Positions 1 through 9,316 of a DNA stretch of 38,770 nucleotides are shown here, piece by piece. The number at the start of each line of letters is the position of its first letter. Positions within the stretch are counted from its first letter, which is position 1. The translations under genes were made by a program, and so were the position numbers. Under the pieces are notes generated by a model that saw nothing but the letters and a program-made list of their open reading frames with translations, was not told the DNA's origin and made no database searches. The DNA comes from Candidatus Poribacteria bacterium (GTDB taxonomy: Bacteria; Poribacteria; WGA-4E; PCPOR2b): assembly GCA_022567695.1 (NCBI GenBank), contig JADFGN010000007.1:1-38770 (forward strand), given 5' to 3'.

Positions 1-72
1 TATTTTACAAATAATTGCAAGAGCAGTTACACGAGTATTTCCATTTTCATTAATGCCTGTTTATTACTGGAT

Positions 73-1017
73 TTATTTTATCCAGGACAGATTTTTCTGG
101 TTAATTCCGTTTTCAACTTCTTCAATCATTATCACCGCAGGTGGGGTTCTCATTGCGCATAATAATGCAACAGCTCCTGCTTTAACCAATCCATCTGAGA
201 TTTTATCAGGGTCGAAGTATGGGAATTTTGAGTTTCCCATGTCAAATTGCCATTTGACCATACCTTTGTCTATAATTATCTCATTGAAAGATTTTACGAA
301 TCTCTTTAAATAGCCTAAAAACTTCCCATAGGTAATACTTTCGTTTTCTTTAACATATCTAACTAACTCCTGAAAATTAGCCCCTTGTCTTCCAATTCCG
401 CTTGCTATATTTGGAGATTTTCTGGATTTATTGAACTCTCTAGAGAAGTTTCTCCTTTCCTGCACCTTACCCTCTATTATAGGAACAGCCTGCCCTTTCA
501 AGAAAGCTGGCTGGAAATGATAATAGTATAGGAATGCCAGAGAGCGGAAGAACATGCCTGTTAATTGTTTTTCATCAGGTGTTAAGTCTTCGTTCTCTAA
601 TTTTGTCCTCAATAGCATTTCCTGAGACGGTTTAGAATGTCCATGAGCAATTGTTTTCTTCGAGTCAATAGTTATTTTTTCCTTACAGCCTACAGCGCGG
701 CTCCTTTCATTCAGACAATATATATGTATTTCATAATCTATCTTCTTTCCTTCTCTTTCCCATTCACATGAGAAAGATATAGGGGTATCCGAACTACTTA
801 AGCTGTGCTTATGAGAAAAATAATTACTGCTTCTTAGCATCTTGCTTTTTTCCGATCCTGGGCGAGCTGAACCAACAAGCATCGAAAAGTAACTTAATCC
901 AGAAAGCAAATTACTTTTACCAGAGTTATTAGCACCTATGATCAGCGTTACATCTTTCAGTTCTAGTGTTGTATCTATATGTGTCCTGTAATTTTTTAAG
1001 CTGATTTTTTTAAACAT
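73..1017 (-). CDS. AAA family ATPase (RecF/AAA_15-like), C-terminally truncated
   Basis: The 314-residue product starts MFKKISLKNYRTH, the usual opening of RecF/SMC-like AAA ATPases, and carries a Walker A motif GANNSGKSN near residue 30. A Walker B-type segment AVIMIEEVENG lies only about 15 residues before the stop. Family members normally continue another 50-100 residues with the D-loop and a His switch (TSHSP-like), and none of this is present before the stop at 73-75. I chose the ATG at 1015-1017 because GGGGTAAGG lies just upstream; an earlier in-frame start at 1065 has no such support. Proteins of this type occur in OLD-like nucleases and anti-phage modules, but no partner gene is visible because the window ends. 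It could be a decayed gene, a frameshift or a short natural variant. The ATPase call is firm and the role is unknown. Confidence 0.8.
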   Translation of the reverse strand: MFKKISLKNYRTHIDTTLELKDVTLIIGANNSGKSNLLSGLSYFSMLVGSARPGSEKSKMLRSSNYFSHKHSLSSSDTPISFSCEWEREGKKIDYEIHIYCLNERSRAVGCKEKITIDSKKTIAHGHSKPSQEMLLRTKLENEDLTPDEKQLTGMFFRSLAFLYYYHFQPAFLKGQAVPIIEGKVQERRNFSREFNKSRKSPNIASGIGRQGANFQELVRYVKENESITYGKFLGYLKRFVKSFNEIIIDKGMVKWQFDMGNSKFPYFDPDKISDGLVKAGAVALLCAMRTPPAVIMIEEVENGINQKNLSWIK

Positions 1018-1097
1018 AAACCTTACCCCTATTTTAACAGAAATTCCCGCGCAATCCCCTTTCAAACAGTCTGAACATGAGTCTTCTCATCTATTAA

Positions 1098-1901
1098 TCA
1101 GCCATAAGCACCATGCCCAAGAAAACCGAGCAGACGTTGCAACCTCGGATTGGCATCTTTGTAAACATGCTCGGGCATGACGTAATTAATGAACGGATAA
1201 TATTTATGGCCAATGATCCGCCTTGCATAAGTGACCTGCGTGATGTATCGCGTCCTGTCACTTCGATTCGGCCCTCCACGATGCCACGACTGATTATTGA
1301 ACATAATCACGCTTCCAGCTTTCCCCAGATTGTAATGAATTTTATCTTCCCATGATTTACCTTCCAAAGGGTGAGGTGGACTTCCACCGAATAGATGAGA
1401 ACCGGGGATGACTTCCGTGCAGCCATGTTCGATCTCCGTGACATCGGTCAGGTAATAATTCGCTGTAAACACAAGAACTGGCAAGCGAACATTGGTCGGC
1501 GGATCGCCGTGTGTGACAATATAATGTGGGGCATCATCTTGGTGCCAGGTGGAAATTCCACCGCCGGGGTAGGTTCGGAAGGAATTGTTATGGATGACGT
1601 GGCAATTCTTGGCAACAAGTGCTTCAGCGAAACTGACAATTGGCTCCATATCAAACAACCGGAGATTCGCTTGGCTATGCTCGAACATCCGATGGCTGAG
1701 TTCCATGTTGGATTTCTTACTCCCCGAATTAAGCCCGTTTGGGTTTTCTTTCAAAGCCCAATCCAACTCCTTGCGTAACTCGGCACACCATTCCGGGGGC
1801 AACACGTTTTCCATGAACAGAAAGCCTTGACGATGGAACGTTTCCACCCATTCCTGAGTCTGTTCTTCGCTAACGATCTGATTTGCTAAATATTCAGTCA
1901 T
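1098..1901 (-). CDS. Phytanoyl-CoA dioxygenase (PhyH) family protein
   Basis: This 267-residue protein has the layout of Fe(II)/2-oxoglutarate oxygenases of the PhyH family. The metal-binding HxD motif is in TWHQDD (His120, Asp122), the distal histidine is in SWHRGG (about His207), and arginines in the following SDRTRY segment are suited to bind 2-oxoglutarate. Length fits the family (250-300 residues). GAGGAG precedes the ATG by about 9 bases. The enzyme would hydroxylate a small organic substrate in the cytoplasm using O2 and 2-oxoglutarate, but the substrate cannot be read from sequence. It is the last gene of the minus-strand run that begins at 7682, 85 bp after the DUF350 gene. PhyH paralogues are expanded in Poribacteria, which agrees with the rest of the window. 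Confidence 0.9.
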   Translation of the reverse strand: MTEYLANQIVSEEQTQEWVETFHRQGFLFMENVLPPEWCAELRKELDWALKENPNGLNSGSKKSNMELSHRMFEHSQANLRLFDMEPIVSFAEALVAKNCHVIHNNSFRTYPGGGISTWHQDDAPHYIVTHGDPPTNVRLPVLVFTANYYLTDVTEIEHGCTEVIPGSHLFGGSPPHPLEGKSWEDKIHYNLGKAGSVIMFNNQSWHRGGPNRSDRTRYITQVTYARRIIGHKYYPFINYVMPEHVYKDANPRLQRLLGFLGHGAYG

Positions 1902-1986
1902 CGGCAGATCTCCTCATCAACACGCAAAATCGCGAAGGGAAATGAGTAAACAGGTCAATCCTCATCCACTCACTTCCCCAATTTAA

Positions 1987-2328
1987 TTATCCAATCGCCG
2001 CAGCAACAATCAGTCCCAGAGCAATCAACACTCCGGCAAGCGCCATTCCAGCGGCAATATTATTTTCGTCAGCAATCTGTTTATCCAGATGGTAGGGTGT
2101 TACGAAATCGAATACCTTGTACCCGATCATCAAAATTACCAGCCCGACAATGCTGAATACAAGGCTTTCAACGATGAGGCCCGTGAGAACCTTGAAGTCA
2201 ATCATTGACTCCGTTGCTGAAGCTGGGTTGACGGTCTCTTGGGCGTCAACATGGTTTGACAATACCGATGCAGAAACGATCCAAATAATCGCTAGACAAA
2301 AGCTGAGGTGGACAATTTTCTTAGCCAT
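1987..2328 (-). CDS. DUF350 family small membrane protein
   Basis: A 113-residue protein with an N-terminal signal-like segment (residues 1-29) and two hydrophobic helices (about 46-72 and 90-113). The segment VFSIVGLVILMIGYKVFDFVTPY followed by an acidic stretch and AAGMALAGVLIALGLIVAAAI is the DUF350 pattern, here as a single repeat. A GGAGGT site lies 5 bases before the ATG. DUF350 proteins are inner-membrane proteins of uncertain role, often beside membrane-stress or spermidine-synthase-like genes. Here it sits 87 bp downstream of the large acidic protein and upstream of PhyH, and is probably transcribed with them. Confidence 0.8.
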   Translation of the reverse strand: MAKKIVHLSFCLAIIWIVSASVLSNHVDAQETVNPASATESMIDFKVLTGLIVESLVFSIVGLVILMIGYKVFDFVTPYHLDKQIADENNIAAGMALAGVLIALGLIVAAAIG

Positions 2329-2415
2329 TTGTTACCTCCACTGATGTGAAATGTGAAACGGGGATGGTTCATTGAAGTAATGTCACATTGTATCTTCTTG
2401 ATTTTGTTCTTCGGG

Positions 2416-5400
2416 TTAGGTGACCTCTTCATCAACAACCTCGACAGATGGAATTTCTTCCGGCGATTCGGTTTCGTGAAATGGCGAAATCTCAAAATCC
2501 ATTTCTTCAGTTGAATGCCTGCATTTGATGAAGATGATATCCTTTTCTTCCCGATAGAGCCAACCGACTTCCGCCTTCTCAAGCTCTTCGACTACAGGTA
2601 TTTCCTCAGCCTCCACCTTTAACCCCGAAGGCTTACTTCCATACCCACTAATAGTGCTGTAGCTTGTTTCGTGCTGGATGTAACGTAGCTTAAAACTCAG
2701 ATTCCCGGAATCATCATGAGTGGCTGATTCAATTTGCGCGCCGGTGCTAAGATGAATCCGCCCGTGTGTGTTGCGTATAATCGCGGTGGATATATCCGCA
2801 TCCACGCCTCGCAGGGCATAGAGATTCACCATGATGTCCTCTGGATTGAGATGCGGTCCACGTCCATCAGTGCAGAAACCGTAAAAGCCATCGGGGTACG
2901 TTCCCTTCAACTCACCTTCTGTCCATTGCTGATACATTGCACTGATCATAATTCCCTCTGCAATCTTCACCCAAGGATGCCGATTACTGTGACGTGCAAG
3001 GTGTTGCAGATAATAGGCAAAAACAAGACCACACCACTGAACTGGAACACCGAACCATGAATGGGTGTAGAAGGTTGTACCAAAGACAGGAATTGAGGCA
3101 AAACGCATCCCCGGACGGTCGGGTAGATTCCAATGATAAAGGAAAGGTAGTGCGGTTGCCGCCCAATATTCCGCACGTCTCAAATAACGATTGTTTCCGG
3201 TAATTTCGTAGGCATCAACATACGCGCTAACGGCATGGGCTGCTGCGAGAATATCCGGCTCATAGAGTGGACATTCCCACGCTTGTGCGCCTCGTGGAAT
3301 GTTAAAATCATCCATGAACTTCAGCGCCTTTAACCCGGCTTCTAACGATGCTTCATTCCCAGTGACTCTCGCATGTTTCAGCAACATCAATGCCGAATGC
3401 GCACAGGTACCTAAAACCGCGTCTCCTTCCTGCCCTAATGTTTTCGTCCGATCTGTAGCCGGGTAAAAACGCCAGCTTCCATCATCTTCTTGCGCATCGA
3501 TCAAGCCCTGCGTGATCTCTTTAAGCCGATCTAACCCCGCTTCAACGTGCCCGAAGTAGAAGGGAAATTCCCACTTCAAAATGTGGCACAGGGCGGGGGA
3601 GATAAGACCTCCCGGACCTGATTCACGAATGGTGCTCTCAGCGATGTCAAGGACGCGCTGCTTCACGTCTGCATCTTGGGTCGCAAGGTAATCGTACCAT
3701 AACAGGGTCGCAAAGCCGGGAGCATTGGCGGGTGCCCCGTCTACACAGTGTCGAGATTTGCCCGTTTCCTTGTCCCAAACGGTATGCATAAGCGCATGTC
3801 GTGAAAGCAGGAGTTCCTCCTCGCTACTACGGGGCGGCGCCAACGGTTCAGGCATTCCGTAGGCATCTGTCCAATGGAAGATTGCGTCCAAGATTGAGGC
3901 ATTTCCATCAACAATAATCTGCGACTTAATTGTAATGGGACAATTGGATGCCAAAATATATGGTGTGCAACGCGAGTTGTCAGCCTGCGTAACAAAACAA
4001 TTTTCCTCTATCCAGTCGGGCGGCGTCGGAAGGAACACTCCCATTAAGTGATTCTTCTGCTTTTCGTGCCAATTCGGAGAAGCAAAGACCGCGGATAACA
4101 TGTTATGCTCCCCATCCCATGCCTCCAGTGGATTCCATATCAAACCGACAAGCGAATTCTTATGCTCTATTGCCATGAGCGGAATCGTGATTTTATAAGG
4201 GTGGGGTACAAGACGATTATTGATTGATGGTGCTGCATCTCGCGTACTTGATGAAGATTCATCTCTTTCCAGAAATTCCAGACCGGGAAAAAGTGCAAAG
4301 CTCTTATCCGACGCAAATGCGCCATCGCCCGCCCGAAGAATGGGGCCATTAAAAGCAATCAACTGCCTTTCTCCATCGGTAACAAGACGATATTCAGTTC
4401 TCAATCGTTTTGCATCATCAGATAATGAAAAACGCGCTTCATAAGACCAGAGCACGCCATCGTTGTCTTTTTGCTCAGAGGAGAGGATGACGATTGAATC
4501 ACCTCGATTATTTCCTGAGAGACTATAAACGGTCGGCAAAATCCTCATCTGTTGCGGCTTACCACTCGCATCCCGATAGTAAACCTCCGAAATCGAATTG
4601 CAGATCGCAACCTGACGATAATGCCCATTTTTTGCGGCGAAAAGCAAATAATATTCAAATCCTTGATTGCCCCGAACGAACACAGCACGAAGGTTTTTAT
4701 TTTCTGTAATGACATGCGGGTGAAGCTCGTACGTGTGCAATTCTGGAAAAGCCTGCGCCGGTAATTTTGGCATTGACGGCCGGATCTCGATGACCTTCTC
4801 AACCCTTTGGCGGACTTCGCCTTGTGACGTATGATACCGGAGCAAGACGGAAATCTGCGCAATCGACGGCCGCGAAAAACTCCGGATACGCCACACAAAC
4901 GTAGTTTCTTCGCCGGAATTTAGCGTTTTAAAAGAGTGGGTGTGTCGTCCCCGCCGCAACTTAATCCGATTGAGAGAGACGCTGGCCTCATTGGTTGTGG
5001 CAAGGCCAACAGCACCGTCGTTTCGGACGGTACATTGCAATTCAAAATCATCTCCGGCTATGACAATCGCAGTCGTTGTTCCGACAGCCACAAGTTCCAG
5101 CTTGGGTTGTTCTGTATACAATGCCAACTCGACGAGACTCGGCTGTGATTCGATTGAAGTCTCTTCCTGTTCAACTTTAGCGTCGCTTGCTACCTGAGAT
5201 TTTGCAACGCTTAACATGCGTTGCCTCATTTCATCAGCGATTTCGGACACAGGGGCGGGTTCATCGTAAGCAAACTCAACGGTTTGTAAAGACGATTCTG
5301 TGCCGTCGAACGTTCCCACAGCGATGCCACGCATCATCTTTGGCTCGCTTTCCCTGTTTTCGATCGGCAATGAGACGTAGGCGGATTTCAGAACGCGAGG

Positions 5401-6504
5401 ATTTCCCCACAGCGCCCAGTCGTAGTTTGTATTTCCGGCACCGTTACAGTTGGTTAAAAATGCCATTTGAATCTGCTGTCCGGCGAATTCCGAAAGGTCA
5501 ACCGTGTGTTCAGCCCATTGAGCAGAATCAGGGATTCCGTCGCTACCCCGCGATGCTTCAAAACGCCGTTCTCCTAAAATTTCAATTGCAAACTGAACAC
5601 CATCCGGTTTCGTCAAAGGGTAGTCAAAATCGATTCCATCTCGCAAGCCAATGCTGAAATGTAAGATGAGCTTTTCATTCGATTCCAGTTGAGGCAACGT
5701 CAGTTCGTATTCAATCCGCGCATCGCCTTCAGCGCGGGGATGCTCAAAGATTGCAGATTTTTTCACGCCTCCAGAGGAATCCTGACTGCTTGCCGATGCA
5801 CTCTCTGCATTGCTAATCTGGCTCTGATTAAATGCCTCAACAAAGTTATGAACTTCATCAATAACGCCGAGCTTCGGCAGAATTTCAATCGCTTCCTCTT
5901 CCGAATCGGGTTGCGAGTCTTGTTCAGTTTCCGATGCTTCCGTTGGCGACTCTTCCTCCGCTACGGGCAACTCAATTTCTTCAGCCTCTTCGACCGTTTC
6001 CATTGCAGTTAGCGCCGGCTCATCAGGTGATTCAACGCCCTCCGATTCTTCGACTTCCGCGATAGGCTCTGTATCTTTTTCCGCTTCTGTTACTGACTCC
6101 TCTGGTAATTCTGTTGTTTCTGAGGTCGTCTCTGGCTCTTCTGCGTCATCAGTTGTTGCGTCTTTTTCCACTTCTATCGCGGAGACCTCCACTTCTTCTG
6201 ATGGTTCAATTGCAGAAACCAGCTCGGCTTGCTCCCTTTCCGCAATTTCCGCTTCGTCTACACAAGTATCGGGGGTTTCTTCTATCGAGACTTCATCTGT
6301 TTCTGTCACGGGTTTATCTTCAAGCTCTTCCGTTTCGGAGACTTGCTCGGCGTGTTCCGCTTCACTTTCATCGGCGGAGTCGTCTTGTTCGTCCAGTGTT
6401 TCCTCTATCGATCGATTTTCCTCTACGACTTTGTCAGTCGGCAAGACTTTATCATTTTCTGTTTCGGCTATAATCAATGCTGACAGTTGAAAAGCGGCAA
6501 GCAT
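2416..6504 (-). CDS. Giant multidomain protein: acidic N-terminus, NPCBM/CARDB-like modules and an alpha/alpha-barrel-like C-terminus
   Basis: The 1362-residue product begins with a weakly signal-like segment (residues 1-14). A Glu/Asp/Ser/Thr-rich low-complexity region follows (about 15-212), with repeated EE, SE and TE dipeptides and very few basic residues. Residues about 250-375 resemble a galactose-binding or NPCBM-type beta sandwich. Residues about 455-577 look like a CARDB/Ig-type module. A beta-rich stretch (580-880) leads to a helical region (900-1245) with repeated hairpins, as in six-hairpin glycosidases and C5-epimerase-like proteins. A second acidic tail ends the protein. GGAGG lies 7 bases before the ATG. 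It starts 20 bp after a GH172-family gene ends, so a role in binding or processing carbohydrate at the envelope is inferred. No catalytic residue can be named. Confidence 0.7.
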   Translation of the reverse strand: MLAAFQLSALIIAETENDKVLPTDKVVEENRSIEETLDEQDDSADESEAEHAEQVSETEELEDKPVTETDEVSIEETPDTCVDEAEIAEREQAELVSAIEPSEEVEVSAIEVEKDATTDDAEEPETTSETTELPEESVTEAEKDTEPIAEVEESEGVESPDEPALTAMETVEEAEEIELPVAEEESPTEASETEQDSQPDSEEEAIEILPKLGVIDEVHNFVEAFNQSQISNAESASASSQDSSGGVKKSAIFEHPRAEGDARIEYELTLPQLESNEKLILHFSIGLRDGIDFDYPLTKPDGVQFAIEILGERRFEASRGSDGIPDSAQWAEHTVDLSEFAGQQIQMAFLTNCNGAGNTNYDWALWGNPRVLKSAYVSLPIENRESEPKMMRGIAVGTFDGTESSLQTVEFAYDEPAPVSEIADEMRQRMLSVAKSQVASDAKVEQEETSIESQPSLVELALYTEQPKLELVAVGTTTAIVIAGDDFELQCTVRNDGAVGLATTNEASVSLNRIKLRRGRHTHSFKTLNSGEETTFVWRIRSFSRPSIAQISVLLRYHTSQGEVRQRVEKVIEIRPSMPKLPAQAFPELHTYELHPHVITENKNLRAVFVRGNQGFEYYLLFAAKNGHYRQVAICNSISEVYYRDASGKPQQMRILPTVYSLSGNNRGDSIVILSSEQKDNDGVLWSYEARFSLSDDAKRLRTEYRLVTDGERQLIAFNGPILRAGDGAFASDKSFALFPGLEFLERDESSSSTRDAAPSINNRLVPHPYKITIPLMAIEHKNSLVGLIWNPLEAWDGEHNMLSAVFASPNWHEKQKNHLMGVFLPTPPDWIEENCFVTQADNSRCTPYILASNCPITIKSQIIVDGNASILDAIFHWTDAYGMPEPLAPPRSSEEELLLSRHALMHTVWDKETGKSRHCVDGAPANAPGFATLLWYDYLATQDADVKQRVLDIAESTIRESGPGGLISPALCHILKWEFPFYFGHVEAGLDRLKEITQGLIDAQEDDGSWRFYPATDRTKTLGQEGDAVLGTCAHSALMLLKHARVTGNEASLEAGLKALKFMDDFNIPRGAQAWECPLYEPDILAAAHAVSAYVDAYEITGNNRYLRRAEYWAATALPFLYHWNLPDRPGMRFASIPVFGTTFYTHSWFGVPVQWCGLVFAYYLQHLARHSNRHPWVKIAEGIMISAMYQQWTEGELKGTYPDGFYGFCTDGRGPHLNPEDIMVNLYALRGVDADISTAIIRNTHGRIHLSTGAQIESATHDDSGNLSFKLRYIQHETSYSTISGYGSKPSGLKVEAEEIPVVEELEKAEVGWLYREEKDIIFIKCRHSTEEMDFEISPFHETESPEEIPSVEVVDEEVT

Positions 6505-6524
6505 TCAAATCCTCCATTATCTGC

Positions 6525-7682
6525 CTATGAATTCTCTTGTTTCTTTGCCCACTGTTCTTTCATTTGCTTCATCTCCTCATTGAGTACCGGTTCTGATTGC
6601 GGCGTTTGAGCTGTTTCGTCGATAATCCACTCACCGTTTTCGTCCTTGAGTACCGGTTTTCGTTGCTGAACGGGCAAAATCCCGAAAGGTTTATGAGGCT
6701 CAATCTGATACCAGTAGGCAACAGAAGACATTTCATTACGCAGGTGGTTTCCGTGTCCGTGCTCGATTGTTGCTCGAATCTCTTTTTCAAAGCGGACCGG
6801 ATTCTCCAGGTGAAATATATACGAAGTTTGATATCCATCGGTATCGCGTTCATAGATTGACGAACCGTTGTGCCGGAATGCGTTGGCTTGCATCCCCCAC
6901 GCTTGGTTGAGATAATCTTCAGAACCTGTACCGTGTAGGTCGGGGGGCCACTTATAGCCATCTACCCAAATCATGTCATCGCCTTCCCCCCACCATGTGC
7001 CTTGGAAGTTGGTGACAGAAAGGTTACAGCCTATAAAATGCCCTCTGCCTTCAGCGTCAAGGATGAGGTAATTATTGTCCCAAGCCAGTCTTTCCGTATT
7101 GACGATATTAGATTCGGGGGTGTTGACTTTGATTTCATGTCCCCATCCATCACACGGATTTTCGCGGTGGAATTGCGCATGGAAATAGGCGACCTCTTCA
7201 TCTAGCGGTCGATCATAAAGCTCGTAATCGATGTAAAAATATTGACCGTGGGCTTCATCACCCTCATTGACGAGTTCAATTCGTGCCGATTTGTTGAACG
7301 GCATTTGCAGATAGCAGTTCAACGCACACCCCGTGTTAAATTGGTTATTTTGGTTTGTTGATGCTGAAAAGGGAATGGAATCGTAGGAATTAACGATTTC
7401 ATGTCCCAAGCCGAAGAAATCGCCTAACGGACACAGTACGCTTGGATTTTCTTCATCATCCCAAAACATCCGGAGCAACACATTTCGATAACCATTGCCC
7501 TGTGTCATCCAAATATGATTGATACAGCCGCTACCTTGGATGTCCGCCAGAACACGGGTTTCGCCCGCTTCAATTCGCCAAGCATCCCTATTTCTGCCGG
7601 TTGTATCCCAAGAGGCTGCACGCAAGGAACGTGCTCTTTTAACACGAGTCAATGATGATAAAAGCCCTTCAACGCAATCCAT
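6525..7682 (-). CDS. DUF2961 / glycoside hydrolase family 172 protein
   Basis: The protein opens with the typical RARSLRAASWDTTGRNRDAWRI region, followed by ADIQGSGCINHIW and GDFFG, all hallmarks of DUF2961, now family GH172. Characterised members act on fructofuranose or arabinofuranose linkages and use two glutamates about 21 residues apart. Here WWGEGDD and GSEDYLNQAWG supply glutamates 22 residues apart (about Glu233 and Glu255), so the active site looks intact. An upstream in-frame TTG at 7718 exists, but AAGGAG sits 6 bases before the ATG at 7680-7682, giving 385 residues. No signal peptide is seen. It is the first gene of the cluster and sits 20 bp before the giant acidic protein. Confidence 0.88.
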   Translation of the reverse strand: MDCVEGLLSSLTRVKRARSLRAASWDTTGRNRDAWRIEAGETRVLADIQGSGCINHIWMTQGNGYRNVLLRMFWDDEENPSVLCPLGDFFGLGHEIVNSYDSIPFSASTNQNNQFNTGCALNCYLQMPFNKSARIELVNEGDEAHGQYFYIDYELYDRPLDEEVAYFHAQFHRENPCDGWGHEIKVNTPESNIVNTERLAWDNNYLILDAEGRGHFIGCNLSVTNFQGTWWGEGDDMIWVDGYKWPPDLHGTGSEDYLNQAWGMQANAFRHNGSSIYERDTDGYQTSYIFHLENPVRFEKEIRATIEHGHGNHLRNEMSSVAYWYQIEPHKPFGILPVQQRKPVLKDENGEWIIDETAQTPQSEPVLNEEMKQMKEQWAKKQENS

Positions 7683-7761
7683 TGTTTTCTCCTTTGCTAC
7701 GCGATATATCTCATCCAACCTCGTATCGTTTTTAATTGACCCGAAAGGTTAGCGCGTGCAT

Positions 7762-7789
7762 ATTATAGCACAGATTCAACAAAGATCAA
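7762..7789 (-). promoter_or_regulatory. Sigma70-like promoter for the GH172 cluster
   Basis: On the minus strand a TTGATC box (7784-7789) and a perfect TATAAT (7762-7767) are separated by 16 bases. Transcription would start near 7755, about 70 bases before the ATG at 7682, and run through the four-gene cluster. Confidence 0.6.
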
Positions 7790-7814
7790 CAATAAAGAAT
7801 CGAATTTGTTTCGG

Positions 7815-7843
7815 TTGACACCTCTTAGCGGTTGTGTTAAAAT
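7815..7843 (+). promoter_or_regulatory. Sigma70 promoter for the nuclease/MntA/HepT operon
   Basis: A consensus TTGACA (7815-7820) is followed after exactly 17 bases by TAAAAT (7838-7843). The predicted start, near 7850, lies about 50 bases before the ATG at 7901. It is back to back with the GH172 promoter at 7762-7789. Confidence 0.7.
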
Positions 7844-7900
7844 GGCTAAACTTGAGAAAGGGTCGCTTTTATCATTTATCATCCGTGGCGGAGGAAGGGC

Positions 7901-8821
7901 ATGATCGGAACATTGGAAAGAGTACCACTTCGTGAAGTCTGGCCACACGAAGCACATGATTTCACCAAGTGGCTTGAAGACAATATTGATGTGCTGAATA
8001 ACGTAATTAATTTGTCCCTTTCAAGCGTTGAGCGTGAACAATCGGCAGGAGATTTCAGTGTCGATCTCGTCGCTAAGGATGAGGAAGGAAATCTGGTCGT
8101 CATTGAAAACCAACTTGAACGAAGCGACCATGACCACCTCGGCAAACTCATTACCTATCTGACTGCACTTGATGCAAAAGTGGCAATCTGGATTGTCGCA
8201 GACCCTAGACCGGAGCATATCGGTGCAATCTCTTGGCTCAATGAAGCTGCAACCTCCTTTTATCTAATTAAGGTCGAGGCGGTTAAGATTGGCAGCTCGC
8301 CTCCCGCAGCCCTACTGACGTTGATTGTCGGTCCAAGCGAGGAGAGCCGGAAAATTGGCGACCAAAAGAAGAAGTGGTCAGAACAAGAAAAGATTCGTCA
8401 TCAATTCTGGACACAGTTGCTGGATCGGGCGAGGGAGAAAACGAAATGGTACACCAGCATCTCAGCTAGTAGCAAAAACGACATTGGGAGAACAACTGGT
8501 AGAAAGGGATTGGGTTTTTGGAACAGCATCCGCCAGCATGATGCAGGTGTGGAGCTTTACATCGACCGGGACACAGGGAAAGAGAATGAAGAGATTTTCG
8601 ATAGGCTTGCAAAATCTAAAGAGGCTATTGAGAAAGCCTTCGATGAACCGCTTGAATGGCAACGGATGGAGGGCAAACGAGTCTGTCGAATTAAGAAGCA
8701 ATTTTCTCTTGGTGGTTACCACGACGAAGAGAAGTGGCCAGAAATCCAAGATGTCATGATTGATGCAATGATTCGATTGGAAAAGGCGTTCCGACCTCAT
8801 ATTGACAAATTACCCGTGTAA
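7901..8821 (+). CDS. DUF4268 protein with PD-(D/E)XK-like nuclease domain
   Basis: The 306-residue protein has an N-terminal half like the DUF91/NucS-type restriction-endonuclease fold. GDFSVDLVA (Asp55) is followed on the next strand by LVVIENQ (Glu69, Gln71), which forms a D...ExQ variant of the catalytic D...ExK, and then by a HLGKLITYL helix. The C-terminal half (about 150-306), with FWNSIR and ELYID segments, matches DUF4268. GGAGGAAGG precedes the ATG. The stop is 9 bp before mntA, so the gene is probably co-transcribed with the toxin-antitoxin pair. Family members are often found in defence islands. Nuclease activity is inferred from the fold; Gln replacing the usual Lys is seen in many members. 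Confidence 0.8.
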   Translation: MIGTLERVPLREVWPHEAHDFTKWLEDNIDVLNNVINLSLSSVEREQSAGDFSVDLVAKDEEGNLVVIENQLERSDHDHLGKLITYLTALDAKVAIWIVADPRPEHIGAISWLNEAATSFYLIKVEAVKIGSSPPAALLTLIVGPSEESRKIGDQKKKWSEQEKIRHQFWTQLLDRAREKTKWYTSISASSKNDIGRTTGRKGLGFWNSIRQHDAGVELYIDRDTGKENEEIFDRLAKSKEAIEKAFDEPLEWQRMEGKRVCRIKKQFSLGGYHDEEKWPEIQDVMIDAMIRLEKAFRPHIDKLPV

Positions 8822-8830
8822 TTCAGAAAA

Positions 8831-9316
8831 ATGATCGAAAAGCAAACACTAAAATCAATTACCAATACCCTCAAACGCCACCCCGCGATCATTCTCGCCT
8901 ATCTGTTCGGTTCACAAGCAAAGGGTACGGCAAGGCAGGACAGCGATATTGATATTGCGCTGCTCATTGATGAATCGTCTGTAAAGCAAAGCCGACTTCG
9001 CTTCCAAATCGATCTCGCCGCTGAACTTGGAAACGATCGAATAGACCTCGTGATATTGAACCATGCACCGCCGCTACTTCAACATCAGGTCATCAAACAC
9101 GGAGTCAAACTGTTTTCTAGGGACAAAGCCACAACGGTTGATTTTGTATTCAAAGCAATCACCCGTTACCTTGACACAATCTATCTGCGTCATGTGCAGG
9201 ACGAGGTCATGTACCGACATATCAAGGAGGGCAGGTATGGTCGTATCAAAAGCAGTTATCAACGCTCGGTTGAGGAAGCTCAGAGACTGTTTGGCAAATC
9301 TCAGGACAATCCGTGA
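8831..9316 (+). CDS. mntA: MntA-type minimal nucleotidyltransferase antitoxin
   Basis: The 161-residue product carries GSQAKGTARQDSDID (Gly27-Asp41), a perfect GSx10DxD nucleotidyltransferase motif, near its N-terminus. A third acidic strand follows in DRIDLVIL. This is the MNT fold of HepT/MntA systems, in which MntA neutralises the HEPN toxin by adding AMP units to a tyrosine beside its active site. There is no strong ribosome binding site, so translation is probably coupled to the upstream gene (stop 9 bp before). The last 80 bases overlap the start of the HEPN gene in another frame. The C-terminal extension past residue 135 is longer than in most MntA proteins. Confidence 0.88.
   Translation: MIEKQTLKSITNTLKRHPAIILAYLFGSQAKGTARQDSDIDIALLIDESSVKQSRLRFQIDLAAELGNDRIDLVILNHAPPLLQHQVIKHGVKLFSRDKATTVDFVFKAITRYLDTIYLRHVQDEVMYRHIKEGRYGRIKSSYQRSVEEAQRLFGKSQDNP

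Noticed and set aside
5187-6483. Long antisense frames opposite the acidic region of the giant protein
   Set aside because: They arise because GAA/GAG-rich codons read as TTC/CTC on the other strand; composition is low-complexity Phe/Leu/Arg and no start site is present.
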